Shown here piece by piece: positions 1 to 7,996 of a DNA stretch of 27,440 nt (position 1 is the first letter of the stretch; each line of letters begins with the position of its first letter). The DNA is from JBIOUF01 sp044866695 (GTDB lineage: Bacteria > Actinomycetota > Actinomycetes > Propionibacteriales > Nocardioidaceae), in assembly GCA_044866695.1 (NCBI GenBank), contig JBIOUF010000023.1, positions 1 to 27,440 of the forward strand, in the 5' to 3' direction. The translations under genes and the position numbers were made by a program. The notes under the pieces were generated by a model. It made no database searches, was not told where the DNA came from, and worked only from the letters and a program-made list of their open reading frames with translations.

Positions 1-2200
1 TCGTGCCCTCCTCCTTGTAGCCGCGCACGTGGAAGTTCGGGTGGTTGTGCCGCCGGTACGCGAGCCGGTGGATCAGCCAGGGGTACCCGTGGTAGGCAAA
101 GATCACCGGCCTGTCGGTGGTGAAGAGGGCGTCGAAGGCCGCGTCGGGGAGGCCGTGCGGGTGCTCGCTCTCCGACTGAAGCCGCATCAGGTCGACGACG
201 TTCACGACCCGCACACGCAACTCCGGCAGGTGCTCGCGGAGTAGCGCGGCTGCAGCCACGGTCTCGAGCGTCGGGACGTCGCCGGCGCACCCCAGTACGA
301 CGTCGGGCTCGCCGTCGTCGTCGTTGCTCGCCCAGTCCCAGATCCCGATCCCGCGCGCGCAGTGTGCGATGGCCTCATCGATGCTCAGGAAGTTGAGTGC
401 CGGCTGCTTTCCGGCCACGATCACGTTCACGTAGTTCGTGCTTCGCAGGCAGTGGTCTGCCACCGAGAGCAGGCAGTTCGCGTCCGGTGGCAGGTAGACG
501 CGGATGATCTCGGCCTTCTTGTTCACGACGTGGTCGATGAAGCCCGGGTCCTGGTGGGAGAAGCCGTTGTGGTCCTGGCGCCACACGTGTGAGGTGAGCA
601 GGTAGTTCAGGCTCGAGACGGGCCGCCGCCACGGGATCTCGTTGGTGGTCTTCAGCCACTTCGCATGCTGGTTGAACATCGAGTCGACGAGGTGGATGAA
701 CGCCTCGTAGCAGGAGAACAACCCGTGCCTGCCGGTGAGCAGGTACCCCTCGAGCCAGCCCTCGCAGGTGTGCTCGGAGAGGATCTCCATGATCCGGCCG
801 TCGGCGGCGAGGTGGTCGTCGTAGGAGAAGGTGGCGGCGTTCCAGGTGCGGCCGGTGACCTCCATGACGTCCTGCAGCCGGTTGGAGCTGTTCTCGTCCG
901 GCGCGAACAGCCGGAACGTGCTCATGTTCTGGCGCATCACGTCGCGCAGGAACATGCCGAGGACGCGGGTCGACTCCACCGCGCCCGTGCCGGGGCTCTC
1001 GACCGGCACGCAGTAGTCACGGAAGTCGGGCAGCCGCAGGTTCTTCAGCAGCAGGCCTCCGTTGGCGTGCGGCGTTGCGCTCATGCGCTTGTCGCCGGCC
1101 GGGTGCAGGTCGCGCACCTCGGGGACCGGGACGCCGGTGGCGTCGAAGAGCTCCTCGGGCCGGTAGCTCTGCAGCCACTCGAGGAGGACGGCGCGGTGGG
1201 CGTCGTCGGTGCGGGCGTCGGCGAACGGCACCTGGTGCGACCGCCAGAACCCCTCGATCTTCTTGCCGTCCAGCTCCTGCGGGCCGGTCCATCCCTTGGG
1301 GGACCGCAGCACGATCATCGGCCAGGGCCGCCGGGTCGGGTCGTCGCCGGCGCGGGCGTTGCCCTGGATGTCGGAGATCTCGTCGAGGCAGTGGTCCAGG
1401 GTCGCCGCGAACAGCTGATGCATCTCCGCCGGGTCGCTGCCCTCGACGACGTACGGCGCGTGGCCGTAGCCGCGTAGCAGCGCGTCGAGCTCGTCGGGCT
1501 CGATCCGCGCGAGCACGGTGGGGTTGGCGATCTTGTAGCCGTTGAGGTGCAGGATCGGCAGCACCGCGCCGTCGCGACGGGGGTCCACGAACTTGGTGCT
1601 GTGCCAGCTGGTGGCCAGCGGACCGGTCTCGGCCTCTCCGTCGCCGACGACCGCGGCAACCACCAGGTCGGGGTTGTCGAAGGCCGCGCCGTACGCGTGG
1701 GAGAGCGCATAGCCGAGCTCACCGCCCTCGTGGATCGAGCCCGGCGTCTCCGGCGCCACGTGGCTCGGGATGCCGCCGGGGAAGGAGAACTGGGTGAACA
1801 GCCGCTTCATCCCGCGCTCGTCCAGGCTGATGTCCGGGTAGACCTCGGTGTAGGTGCCCTCCAGCCAGGCGGTGGCGACCAGGCCCGGCCCACCGTGGCC
1901 CGGACCGATGATGTACATCATGTCGAGGTCGCGTGCCATGATCGCGCGGTTGAGGTGGGCGTAGACGAAGTTCAGCCCCGGGGTGGTGCCCCAGTGGCCC
2001 AGCAGCCGCGGCTTGACGTGCTCAGCGAGGAGCGGCTCGCGCAGCAGCGGGTTGTCCATCAGGTAGATCTGCCCGACGGACAGGTAGTTCGCCGCCCGCC
2101 ACCACAGGTCCAGCCGACGCAGCTCGTCGTCTCCGAGGGGCCTCCCCGAGACGGTCCCCGTGGCGGCGGTGGTCAGGACCGGGTCGCTGGTCAGGGTCAT
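1..2200 (-). CDS. xfp: Phosphoketolase (xylulose-5-P/fructose-6-P), C-terminus cut by window edge
   Basis: Thiamine-diphosphate enzyme that splits xylulose 5-phosphate (or fructose 6-phosphate) with phosphate into acetyl phosphate and an aldose phosphate, in the cytoplasm. The frame stays open from ATG 2200 to the left edge, giving 733 residues; the family is normally close to 800, so roughly 60-70 C-terminal residues lie outside. Family hallmarks seen are IIGPGHGGPG (about 97-106), EGGELGY (158-164) and the ThDP/Mg motif VVGDGEAETGP (184-194). The start is supported by a GGGGAGG ribosome binding site 7-8 bases upstream. It is the last gene seen in a minus-strand series; a 22-bp repeat array and a hairpin separate it from the gene before. 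Acetate kinase or phosphotransacetylase, its usual partners, may lie off the left edge but are not visible. Family assignment is very secure; the choice between mono- and dual-substrate activity is not. Confidence 0.96.
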   Translation of the reverse strand, partial: MTLTSDPVLTTAATGTVSGRPLGDDELRRLDLWWRAANYLSVGQIYLMDNPLLREPLLAEHVKPRLLGHWGTTPGLNFVYAHLNRAIMARDLDMMYIIGPGHGGPGLVATAWLEGTYTEVYPDISLDERGMKRLFTQFSFPGGIPSHVAPETPGSIHEGGELGYALSHAYGAAFDNPDLVVAAVVGDGEAETGPLATSWHSTKFVDPRRDGAVLPILHLNGYKIANPTVLARIEPDELDALLRGYGHAPYVVEGSDPAEMHQLFAATLDHCLDEISDIQGNARAGDDPTRRPWPMIVLRSPKGWTGPQELDGKKIEGFWRSHQVPFADARTDDAHRAVLLEWLQSYRPEELFDATGVPVPEVRDLHPAGDKRMSATPHANGGLLLKNLRLPDFRDYCVPVESPGTGAVESTRVLGMFLRDVMRQNMSTFRLFAPDENSSNRLQDVMEVTGRTWNAATFSYDDHLAADGRIMEILSEHTCEGWLEGYLLTGRHGLFSCYEAFIHLVDSMFNQHAKWLKTTNEIPWRRPVSSLNYLLTSHVWRQDHNGFSHQDPGFIDHVVNKKAEIIRVYLPPDANCLLSVADHCLRSTNYVNVIVAGKQPALNFLSIDEAIAHCARGIGIWDWASNDDDGEPDVVLGCAGDVPTLETVAAAALLREHLPELRVRVVNVVDLMRLQSESEHPHGLPDAAFDALFTTDRPVIFAYHGYPWLIHRLAYRRHNHPNFHVRGYKEEGT

Positions 2201-2271
2201 GGAGTGCCTCCCCTGTCGGTGTCGTGCTCGGACAGTGCCCAGCACACCACCTCGCACACCTGGCCCACCAG

Positions 2272-2291
2272 GCGGGGGTCGGCACCCCCGC
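2272..2291. terminator. GC-rich hairpin in the gap before the phosphoketolase
   Basis: Perfect 8-bp stem GCGGGGGT / ACCCCCGC with a CGGC tetraloop. It lies between the end of the isomerase-like gene (2433) and the phosphoketolase start (2200). No T-tract follows on either strand, so termination is only an inference; it could equally be an mRNA leader structure of the phosphoketolase transcript. The rest of the 2201-2432 gap holds the repeat array at 2326-2420 and no further gene. Confidence 0.35.
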
Positions 2292-2325
2292 GCCGCCCGC
2301 GTGCGGGACGAGTGGATCGACTCGG

Positions 2326-2420
2326 CCCACCAAGATTGACGGCTCGACCCACCAAGATTGACGGCTCGACCCACCAAAGATTGACGGCTCGACCCACCAA
2401 GATTGACGGCTCGACCCACG
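2326..2420. repeat. Array of four 22-bp tandem repeats (family A)
   Basis: Copies lie at 2326-2347, 2348-2369, 2370-2392 (one extra A) and 2393-2414, followed by the first bases of a fifth (CCCAC). Each unit starts CCCACCAAGATT and ends GACGGCTCGA; apart from the inserted A the copies are identical. All point the same way here. Related arrays with the same GACGGCTCGA core occur at 14411-14564 and 18441-18606. The array is just 3' of the isomerase-like gene and 5' of the phosphoketolase. Function unknown. Confidence 0.9.
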
Positions 2421-2432
2421 AGGTGGAGGGGC

Positions 2433-3050
2433 TCAGCCGCCCAGGAGGGTGAAGCGGGGCGGGAGGGAGGTACGGCCGGTGAGGGCGGGCAGGACCGTCA
2501 CGGCCTCGCCGCGCAGGACGGCGAGCTCGGCGGCCAGGAGGGTGGCGTCGAGCATCGCCGCGTCGTCGTACGGCGCCCGGAGGCCCGTGGCGCGGGCGAT
2601 GTCGAGGCCGTGGACGACCAGCTCGAAGGTGCGCGTGCGCAGGTACTCCTCGAGCCGCATCGCGCCGGCCACCGTGACCAGGACGTAGTCGCGCGGGTGG
2701 TCGTCGAGGCGACGCAGCACCCGGTCGGCGAGGTCGCGCACGAACCGGCCCGGGTCCGCCCCCAGCGCCACGCCGGCCTGCCGGCCACGCGCCGCGACCG
2801 CCGCCGGGTCGGTGGCGGTGGACAGCGCGGCCGGGAAGTACTCCGCGGCGCAGGCCACCTCGACCCGTTCCCCGGGCTGGTCCAGGTAGGTGTCCACGGT
2901 CACCAGCGACCGCGAGGTGTGGCCGACCAGCGCCCGGAGGTCCCACTCCCCCAGCCCCGGACCGGACATCCGGTCGGGGGCCAGCTCGGCGACCATCGCG
3001 ACGAACGTCTCCACGGCCGAGCGGTAGGTGGCCAGCGGGTCGGGACGCAT
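2433..3050 (-). CDS. DinB/mycothiol-dependent maleylpyruvate isomerase-like protein
   Basis: A 205-residue protein of the superfamily that includes mycothiol-dependent maleylpyruvate isomerase and DinB-like thiol S-transferases, expected to be a cytoplasmic helical bundle with one metal. The N-terminal part has the family pattern GLGEWDLRALVGHTSRSL (32-49). The metal ligands expected for the family are present: H44, and E143/H147 in FELVVHGLD. The frame is open further upstream through the PadR gene, but that part is a shadow. ATG 3050 is chosen, with GTG 3065 as a possible start five codons earlier; neither has a strong ribosome binding site. It lies 38 bases downstream of the PadR gene on the same strand, so the two may be co-transcribed. 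The substrate cannot be told; such proteins may conjugate mycothiol to electrophiles. Superfamily secure, reaction open. Confidence 0.82.
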   Translation of the reverse strand: MRPDPLATYRSAVETFVAMVAELAPDRMSGPGLGEWDLRALVGHTSRSLVTVDTYLDQPGERVEVACAAEYFPAALSTATDPAAVAARGRQAGVALGADPGRFVRDLADRVLRRLDDHPRDYVLVTVAGAMRLEEYLRTRTFELVVHGLDIARATGLRAPYDDAAMLDATLLAAELAVLRGEAVTVLPALTGRTSLPPRFTLLGG

Positions 3051-3088
3051 GGGCTCATCATCCACGGCGTCGCCTGCCCCGCCGCGGC

Positions 3089-3706
3089 TCACTCCTCCCC
3101 GAGCATCCGGTACAGCTCGCGCCGGAGCTCGTCGACCTTGGCGACGGCGCGTTCGCGCTGGTCCGAGGTGCCCGTGGCGCCGACCTGGCGCAGCACCGCG
3201 GAGAGCTTCCGGCTCGCGGCGACCAGCGGGGCCCGGTCGCCGAACGCGTCCGACCCCCGGCTCCACACCTGGGTCACCTCCTCCTGGTGGCGTTGCACGT
3301 GCTCGCGACCGGCCTCGGTGAGCTCGTAGTCGGTGCCCGACCCCTCCGCGCCGGTGGACCGGATCAGGCCCTCGTCCACGAGCTGCTGCAGCGTCGGGTA
3401 GACCGACCCCGGACTGGGCCGCCACACTCCGCCCGACCGCTCGGAGATCGCCTGGATCAGGCCGTACCCGTTGGACGGACCGTCGGCGAGCAGCGACAGG
3501 ACGGCGCTGCGTACGTCGCCGCGCCGGGCCCGGGAGCGACCGGGCCTCCGGCCGGGACCGAAGCCGTCGTCCGGACCGCCGAGCGGACCTCGACGGCGGC
3601 CCCCACCGTGGCCGTGCCGGTCGCGGGTGGGCCGCTCGGGACGCGGTCCGCGGGAGCCGGGCTCCCACTGGTCGGAACTGTGCTCGAAACTTGGATGGTG
3701 CCTCAT
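3089..3706 (-). CDS. PadR family transcriptional regulator with Gly/Arg/His-rich N-terminal extension
   Basis: A 205-residue DNA-binding regulator. The PadR winged helix lies at about 70-130 and includes the pattern GYGLIQAISERSGGVW, then SPGSVYPTLQQLVDEGLI, then an ELTEAGREH wing. A C-terminal helical segment rich in Lys and Arg (about 165-205) probably mediates dimer formation. The first ~70 residues are low complexity (RGPRPER, HGHGGGRRR, GPGRRPGRSRARR), which is longer than the usual short PadR N-terminus. ATG 3706 is chosen because AGGAG lies 7 bases upstream; a GTG immediately before it is a minor alternative. The upstream gap (3707-3770) holds nested palindromes of PadR-operator type, so autoregulation is likely. 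Targets probably include this gene and the isomerase-like gene behind it. The effector is unknown. Confidence 0.9.
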   Translation of the reverse strand: MRHHPSFEHSSDQWEPGSRGPRPERPTRDRHGHGGGRRRGPLGGPDDGFGPGRRPGRSRARRGDVRSAVLSLLADGPSNGYGLIQAISERSGGVWRPSPGSVYPTLQQLVDEGLIRSTGAEGSGTDYELTEAGREHVQRHQEEVTQVWSRGSDAFGDRAPLVAASRKLSAVLRQVGATGTSDQRERAVAKVDELRRELYRMLGEE

Positions 3707-3727
3707 CACGGCACTCCTCTCGATAGG

Positions 3728-3753
3728 TTTCGATATATCGTAACACATCGAAA
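3728..3753. promoter_or_regulatory. Probable PadR operator/promoter (nested palindromes)
   Basis: A perfect palindrome CGATATATCG (3731-3740) lies inside a wider inverted repeat with TTTCGAT (3728-3734) and ATCGAAA (3747-3753). This AT-rich patch is striking in very GC-rich DNA and sits 20-50 bases upstream of the PadR start. PadR regulators commonly bind such ATAT-centred dyads in front of their own gene. On the minus strand TACGAT or TATCGA inside it could serve as a -10. Binding is inferred. Confidence 0.6.
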
Positions 3754-3770
3754 AGGAGTGGGCCCGCCGG

Positions 3771-4529
3771 TCAGCGACCTCCCACCACGCACCAGGCGAC
3801 GCCGGTGATCTCGAACGGCGGCTCCGGGAGCAGCGCACGGCAGCTCTCCCGCACCTCCGCGCGCCGGTCGGGGTCCAGCTTCGCGACGTACTCCCCTGCC
3901 GGCCCCACTCCGAACGTGTACGGCTCCCACCAGTCCTCGAAGGAGTCGAACCGCGACCGCACCGACAGCTCGGTGGACTGCCGGACGGTCAGCCCGGCCG
4001 CCGTGAACAGCCCGTCCAGCTGGCCGCGCTTCGTGCCCGGGAGGCGTGACTCGCCGGTGAGCACGGGGTCGACGTCCCCGGCGGCCCGCCAGAAGTCGCT
4101 GAGCGGCGCCCGGCCTCCGGACAGGTCCCAGACGCTGGCCGCGACCAGCCCGTCGGCGCCGGCGACCCGGCCCATCTCGGCCAGCCCGGCCACCGGGTCG
4201 GTCATGAAGTGCACCACGAGCTGCGCCAGCGCCAGGTCGAAGGAGGCATCCCCGTAGGGCAGGTGCTCCGCGACCCCGTCGCGCACGTCGAGACCAGGGA
4301 TCCGCTCGCGGACCGCGGCCACGAACGGCGGGGACGGATCGACGGCGGCCACCGCGTCGAGGCCGAGCCGGCGCACCAGCTCGGCGGTCAGGGCTCCCGG
4401 TCCGCAGCCGACGTCGAGCGCGCGCTGCCCGGCACGGACACCGAGCAGCTCGCACATCTCCACGGCCAAGGGCTCGGAGAACCGGCCCATGAACCTGCCA
4501 TATGCGTCCGCGCTGACGTCGAAGCTCAT
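3771..4529 (-). CDS. Class I SAM-dependent methyltransferase
   Basis: A 252-residue cytoplasmic methyltransferase of the UbiE/Methyltransf_11 type. SAM-binding motif I is ALDVGCGPGALTAEL (about 37-51); the acidic residue after strand 2 is in AAVDPSPP, and the motif II/III region is ASFDLALAQLVVHFM. The C-terminal part (FDSFEDWWEPYTFGVGP) is a substrate-cap segment common in small-molecule methyltransferases. ATG 4529 lacks a clear ribosome binding site. The start lies 33 bases after the stop of the YbdK-type ligase on the same strand, so co-transcription is likely. The substrate cannot be read from the sequence. Confidence 0.88.
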   Translation of the reverse strand: MSFDVSADAYGRFMGRFSEPLAVEMCELLGVRAGQRALDVGCGPGALTAELVRRLGLDAVAAVDPSPPFVAAVRERIPGLDVRDGVAEHLPYGDASFDLALAQLVVHFMTDPVAGLAEMGRVAGADGLVAASVWDLSGGRAPLSDFWRAAGDVDPVLTGESRLPGTKRGQLDGLFTAAGLTVRQSTELSVRSRFDSFEDWWEPYTFGVGPAGEYVAKLDPDRRAEVRESCRALLPEPPFEITGVAWCVVGGR

Positions 4530-4562
4530 GGCCGGCAGGCTACGACCTGTCCTGGTCAGTGG

Positions 4563-5690
4563 TCAGAGGCTGTCGCGCAGCTCCTGGACCACCGAGTCGA
4601 CCACCGCGACCAGGTCGCCGCCGGACTCGTCGGCGACCGCGCGCTGGCGTTCGTACGACGCGCCGTGGGCCGGGATGTCGGCGACCCGGCGCAGCTGGTC
4701 CTCGCAGCCCAGCCGGCGTGCCGTCGGCGTCAGCCGCTCGAGCAGGTCGGCCAGGTCGTCGGTGACCAGCCGCTCGGTGTTCTGCGCGTCGAGGATGACG
4801 ATCGCCTCCAGGCCGTAGCGGGCGGCCCGCCACTTGTTCTCCTGCACGTGCCACGGCGGCATCGTCGGCAGCGGCTCACCACCGGCCAGCCGGGTGTCCA
4901 GGTCGACGACCAGGCAGTGCATGAGGGCCACCAGGGCGGCCAGCTCGTGAAGGTTGGACACCCCGTCGCAGACCCGGTTCTCCAGCGTGCCCAGGTGCGG
5001 CGCCGGGCGCACGTCCCAGCGGATCTCCGAGAGCACCTCGATGACGCCGGTGGTGAGCTGGTCCTCCGCGAACGCCTCGAACTCGGCCCAGGTCTGGAAC
5101 TGGAACGGCAGCCCCGCGGTCGGCAGCTGCTGGAACATCAACGCCCGGTTGGAGGCGTAGCCGGTGTCGGTGCCGGCCCACACCGGCGACGACGCCGACA
5201 GCGCCTGCAGGTGGGGGTAGTGGTTCAGCAGCGACGACAGCACCGGCATCACCCGGTCGCGCTCGGCCAGCCCGACGTGCACGTGGACACCCCAGATCAG
5301 CATCTGCCGGCCCCACCACTGCGTGCGGTTGATCAGCTCCTCGTAGCGGTGCCCGGGGGTGAGCTGCTGCGCCGACCACTTGGCGAACGGGTGCGTCCCG
5401 GCGCCCATGAGGTCGATGCCGAGCTCGTCGGCTGCGGGAAGCACGACCTGGAGGGTGCCCCGCAGGTCGTCCATGGCCTCCTCGACCGTGTCGCAGACTC
5501 CGGTGACCAGCTCCACGGTGTTGCGCAGCAGCTCCTTGTGCAGGCGCCGGTCGTCGGAGAGACGCGGCCCGGCCACGGCGAACAGGTCGGAGGCGGCGTT
5601 GACCAGGTCGCGGCTCTCCCGGTCGACCAGGGCCAGCTCCCACTCCACGCCGAGCGTCGGCCGCGGGGAGCCGTGGAAGTCGATGCGCAC
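4563..5690 (-). CDS. ybdK: Carboxylate-amine ligase, YbdK-type glutamate-cysteine ligase (GCS2)
   Basis: A 375-residue ATP-dependent ligase of the GCS2 family, joining the gamma-carboxylate of glutamate to an amine such as that of cysteine; the E. coli YbdK homologue has weak glutamate-cysteine ligase activity. Evidence: the N-terminal block PTLGVEWELALVD (11-23), the Mg-ATP region around NTVELVTGVCDTVEEAMDDL, HPFAKWSAQQLTPGHRY and the histidine-rich strand WGVHVHVGLAERDRV. Length is typical for YbdK. The start is a GTG at 5690, chosen because RIDFHGSPRPTLG matches the start of the family; there is no strong ribosome binding site. Actinobacteria use mycothiol rather than glutathione, so the true product may be another gamma-glutamyl compound, for example in ergothioneine-type pathways. 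That is inference. Confidence 0.92.
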   Translation of the reverse strand: MRIDFHGSPRPTLGVEWELALVDRESRDLVNAASDLFAVAGPRLSDDRRLHKELLRNTVELVTGVCDTVEEAMDDLRGTLQVVLPAADELGIDLMGAGTHPFAKWSAQQLTPGHRYEELINRTQWWGRQMLIWGVHVHVGLAERDRVMPVLSSLLNHYPHLQALSASSPVWAGTDTGYASNRALMFQQLPTAGLPFQFQTWAEFEAFAEDQLTTGVIEVLSEIRWDVRPAPHLGTLENRVCDGVSNLHELAALVALMHCLVVDLDTRLAGGEPLPTMPPWHVQENKWRAARYGLEAIVILDAQNTERLVTDDLADLLERLTPTARRLGCEDQLRRVADIPAHGASYERQRAVADESGGDLVAVVDSVVQELRDSL

Positions 5691-5736
5691 GCGCCCAAGC
5701 GAAACACAGCCGGCCGGGTGCTGGTCGCGCCGGCGT

Positions 5737-5822
5737 GCTTGTGGCCGATTACGGCACGGAACCGGGCTTGTGGCCTAGAACCGCAACGACACGCCGAGGA
5801 GACATGTCGGCATCGGCCACAA
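5737..5822. other. Gap with three copies of a TTGTGGCC motif
   Basis: The 138-base gap (5691-5828) between the acyl-CoA synthetase stop and the YbdK start has no gene. It contains GCTTGTGGCC at 5737-5746 and again at 5766-5775, 29 bases apart, plus the inverted copy GGCCACAA at 5815-5822. The second and third could pair into a hairpin with a long loop. A promoter or operator for the YbdK/methyltransferase pair is plausible, but no convincing -35/-10 pair was found. Confidence 0.35.
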
Positions 5823-5828
5823 CCGGGC

Positions 5829-7892
5829 TCAGCCGGCCGGGGTCCGCGCCACCGCCAGAGCGTCGACGGCGACGCACCCGGTGGGTCCGCAGACCAGCGG
5901 GTTGACGTCGAGCGCGACCACGTCGTCGGGGAGGCGCGCGGCGACGCGGGACAGGGCGGCGACGGCGCCCGCTACCGCGGCGTGGTCGGCGGGAGCCGCT
6001 CCGCGGACGCCGGCGAGCAGGGCGGACACTTTGGGCAGCTCGGCCAGCAGCGCCTCGGCCGCGGCCTCGTCGAAGGGCGGCAGCGCGACGGCCCGCTCGC
6101 CGACCAGCTCCACGAGCGTCCCGCCCGCGCCGACGACGACCAGCGGGCCGAGGTGGGGGTCGCGGACCACACCGAGCGCGAGCTCGACCCCGGGCGGGGC
6201 CATGGCCTGCACCAGCACCTGGGGTCCCAGCCGCGCTGCCAGGTCGTCGTACGCCGCCGCGACCGCACTCGGCGAGGTGAGGCCCAGTGCCACGCCGCCG
6301 ACGTCGGACTTGTGCGCCACGGCCGCGGTCTTCAGCGCCACGGGCAGGCCGAGCCGGTCCGCTGCGGTGACCGCATCTGCCGCCGAGGCGACCGGCGCCG
6401 CCGCGGCCGCCGGGATGCCCCGGGCGTCCAGCGCTTGGAGCAGCGCGGCCGGCTCGCGTGGCAGACCGGCCGGCTCCCCGGGACCGGCGAGGGCAGGCGG
6501 GCCGGGACGAGGGCGGTCATCTGCGAGCAGGTGCCCGAGCGCGCGGAGCCCGCTGCGGAAGCCTTCGAGCACCGGGATGCCCGCCTCACGGAGCCGGGTC
6601 GCCGTGGGCTGGTGGACCGCGGCCGCCGTTCCGGTCAGCACGACCAGCGGGGCGTCGGTCATCGCATGGGCGGCCAGCGCCGCGGCCGGGTAGGACTCGT
6701 CGCCGTCGTACTCCTCGACCAGGTCGACCGCCAGCGCTGTGACCGCGACGGCGGGGTCCCGCGCGACCGTCGTCAGGCACGAGGTCAGCAGCGCCTCCGT
6801 CCCGGCACCAGTGCCCCAGACGTCGAGCGGGTTGCCCGGCTCCAGGCCGGGCTCGAGGATCCCGGCCAGCGCCGCGCGGGTGCCCTCCGCCAAGGGCGGG
6901 AGCCACACCCCGGCCGCCGCCGCGACGTCGGCGAGCAGCGCCCGCTCCCCGCCGGAGTCGTGGACGGTGGCCAGCCCGCGGGGCCGCGAGCCCGGCCGCG
7001 GCCGGCGGGTCAGCGCGAAGAGCTCCAGGGTGTCCACGAGCTCGTCGAGGTCGTGGACGCGGTGGACGCCGTAGGCGCGGCACAGCGCCTCCCAGGCCCC
7101 GTCCGCGCCCGCCAGCGCCCCCGAGTGCGCCCCCACCAGCGCGCTGCCAGTGGCCGAGGACCCGACGGTCAGCGCGACCACGGGCAGGTCCGCCTCCGCC
7201 GCCCGGGACAGCGCGGCCCGCAGCCGGTCGGAGTCGCGCATGGTCTCGGCGAGCATCCCGACGACGCCGGTCTCGGGCAGGTCCAGCGCGTAGTCCAGGT
7301 AGTCCGCGGTCGTGGTGACCAGCTCCTGCCCGGAGGACACCGCGAGCGCGTAGTCGAGCCGCCGGTGCGTGCGCAGCAGCGCGGAGAAGGCGGACCCCGA
7401 GTGGGAGACCAGCGCGACCCGGCCGGGCACGAGGTCGGTGCTCTCGAGGTAGCCCAACGCTCGGACGCCGCGGGCGAGGTTGAGGAAGCCCATGCAGGCC
7501 GGGCCGACCAGGGGCATCGCACCGGCCGCCGCCCGGATGCGGTCCGCCAGCCCGACCGCCGACCCGAACACCACCGCCCCTCCGTCCCCGCGCGACGACG
7601 CCAGCGCCACCTGGTCCACGACGGCGTGGTCCGGCACGCCGAGCAGGACCAGGTCCACCTGGGGCAGCTCGGCGAGCGTCGGCACGCAGCGCAGCCCGTC
7701 CACCTCGTCGTACGTCGGGTGCACCAGGTGCAGGTCCGGCCGGGCCGGGCTGCGCCGCGCCTCGACGACCATGCGCCGCCCGAACGAGCCGACCCGTCCG
7801 CTGGCCCCCACGACCGCCACGGACCGGGGCTCGAGCATCCGCCGGACGGCGCTGCGAGGGTCGGGTGCGCTCACCCCGTCCGCGGGATCCAC
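5829..7892 (-). CDS. ADP-forming acetate/acyl-CoA synthetase (fused alpha-beta, ATP-grasp)
   Basis: A 687-residue enzyme predicted to interconvert acyl-CoA + ADP + phosphate with the acid + CoA + ATP. Domain order: CoA-binding Rossmann domain (about 15-125, RSVAVVGASGRVGSFG), succinyl-CoA-ligase-like domains (about 150-450) with the phospho-histidine loop VGAHSGALAG (H256), then a C-terminal ATP-grasp domain (about 475-685) with LKTAAVAHKSDVGGVALGL (H527, the second phosphorylated His position). Fused alpha-beta proteins of this type usually run about 680-900 residues, so it is complete. The start is GTG 7892, with GGAGG seven bases upstream. The gene is divergent from a TetR regulator, and a palindrome covers its predicted -10. 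Acyl substrate unknown; some homologues act on longer or aromatic acids, and some are protein-acetyltransferase-like but carry a GNAT domain, absent here. Confidence 0.92.
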   Translation of the reverse strand: MDPADGVSAPDPRSAVRRMLEPRSVAVVGASGRVGSFGRRMVVEARRSPARPDLHLVHPTYDEVDGLRCVPTLAELPQVDLVLLGVPDHAVVDQVALASSRGDGGAVVFGSAVGLADRIRAAAGAMPLVGPACMGFLNLARGVRALGYLESTDLVPGRVALVSHSGSAFSALLRTHRRLDYALAVSSGQELVTTTADYLDYALDLPETGVVGMLAETMRDSDRLRAALSRAAEADLPVVALTVGSSATGSALVGAHSGALAGADGAWEALCRAYGVHRVHDLDELVDTLELFALTRRPRPGSRPRGLATVHDSGGERALLADVAAAAGVWLPPLAEGTRAALAGILEPGLEPGNPLDVWGTGAGTEALLTSCLTTVARDPAVAVTALAVDLVEEYDGDESYPAAALAAHAMTDAPLVVLTGTAAAVHQPTATRLREAGIPVLEGFRSGLRALGHLLADDRPRPGPPALAGPGEPAGLPREPAALLQALDARGIPAAAAAPVASAADAVTAADRLGLPVALKTAAVAHKSDVGGVALGLTSPSAVAAAYDDLAARLGPQVLVQAMAPPGVELALGVVRDPHLGPLVVVGAGGTLVELVGERAVALPPFDEAAAEALLAELPKVSALLAGVRGAAPADHAAVAGAVAALSRVAARLPDDVVALDVNPLVCGPTGCVAVDALAVARTPAG

Positions 7893-7925
7893 GAGTGCGC
7901 CTCCGGCCGTCGCATGACGTTGACT

Positions 7926-7937
7926 GACTGTTCAGTC
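7926..7937. promoter_or_regulatory. Probable TetR operator, GACTG-TT-CAGTC
   Basis: Inverted repeat GACTG/CAGTC around a TT centre, in the gap between the divergent acyl-CoA synthetase and TetR genes. It overlaps the predicted minus-strand -10 (TAGACT). The position fits repression of the synthetase by the adjacent TetR protein, with release by an acyl-CoA or related ligand. The site is seen; the regulator-site pairing is inferred from adjacency. Confidence 0.6.
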
Positions 7938-7963
7938 TAGGTGCCTGCTACCGTGGCCGACAA
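7934..7963 (-). promoter_or_regulatory. Predicted promoter of the acyl-CoA synthetase
   Basis: Reading the minus strand, TTGTCG (7963-7958) is followed after 18 bases by TAGACT (7939-7934), matching the actinobacterial housekeeping pattern TTGNCN-TANNNT. Transcription would begin about 7927, leaving a ~35-base leader carrying GGAGG before GTG 7892. The operator palindrome overlaps the -10. Confidence 0.5.
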
Positions 7964-7996
7964 GGACGTGCCGGGGCGTTCGGTGGGAGGACCAGG

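Noticed and set aside
2326..2420. CRISPR array
   Set aside because: The 22-bp units are contiguous with no unique spacers, and no cas gene is present. The same holds for the other two arrays.
3051..3746. Upstream extension of the isomerase-like protein
   Set aside because: It overlaps the PadR gene in another frame and gives Arg/Pro-rich shadow sequence; the family starts near 3050.
4209..7940. A 1243-codon plus-strand open frame
   Set aside because: It is antisense to the methyltransferase, YbdK and acyl-CoA synthetase genes, whose motifs are intact. Long antisense frames are usual in GC-rich genomes; the translation is low complexity (R, G, H, Q, V) with no domain.
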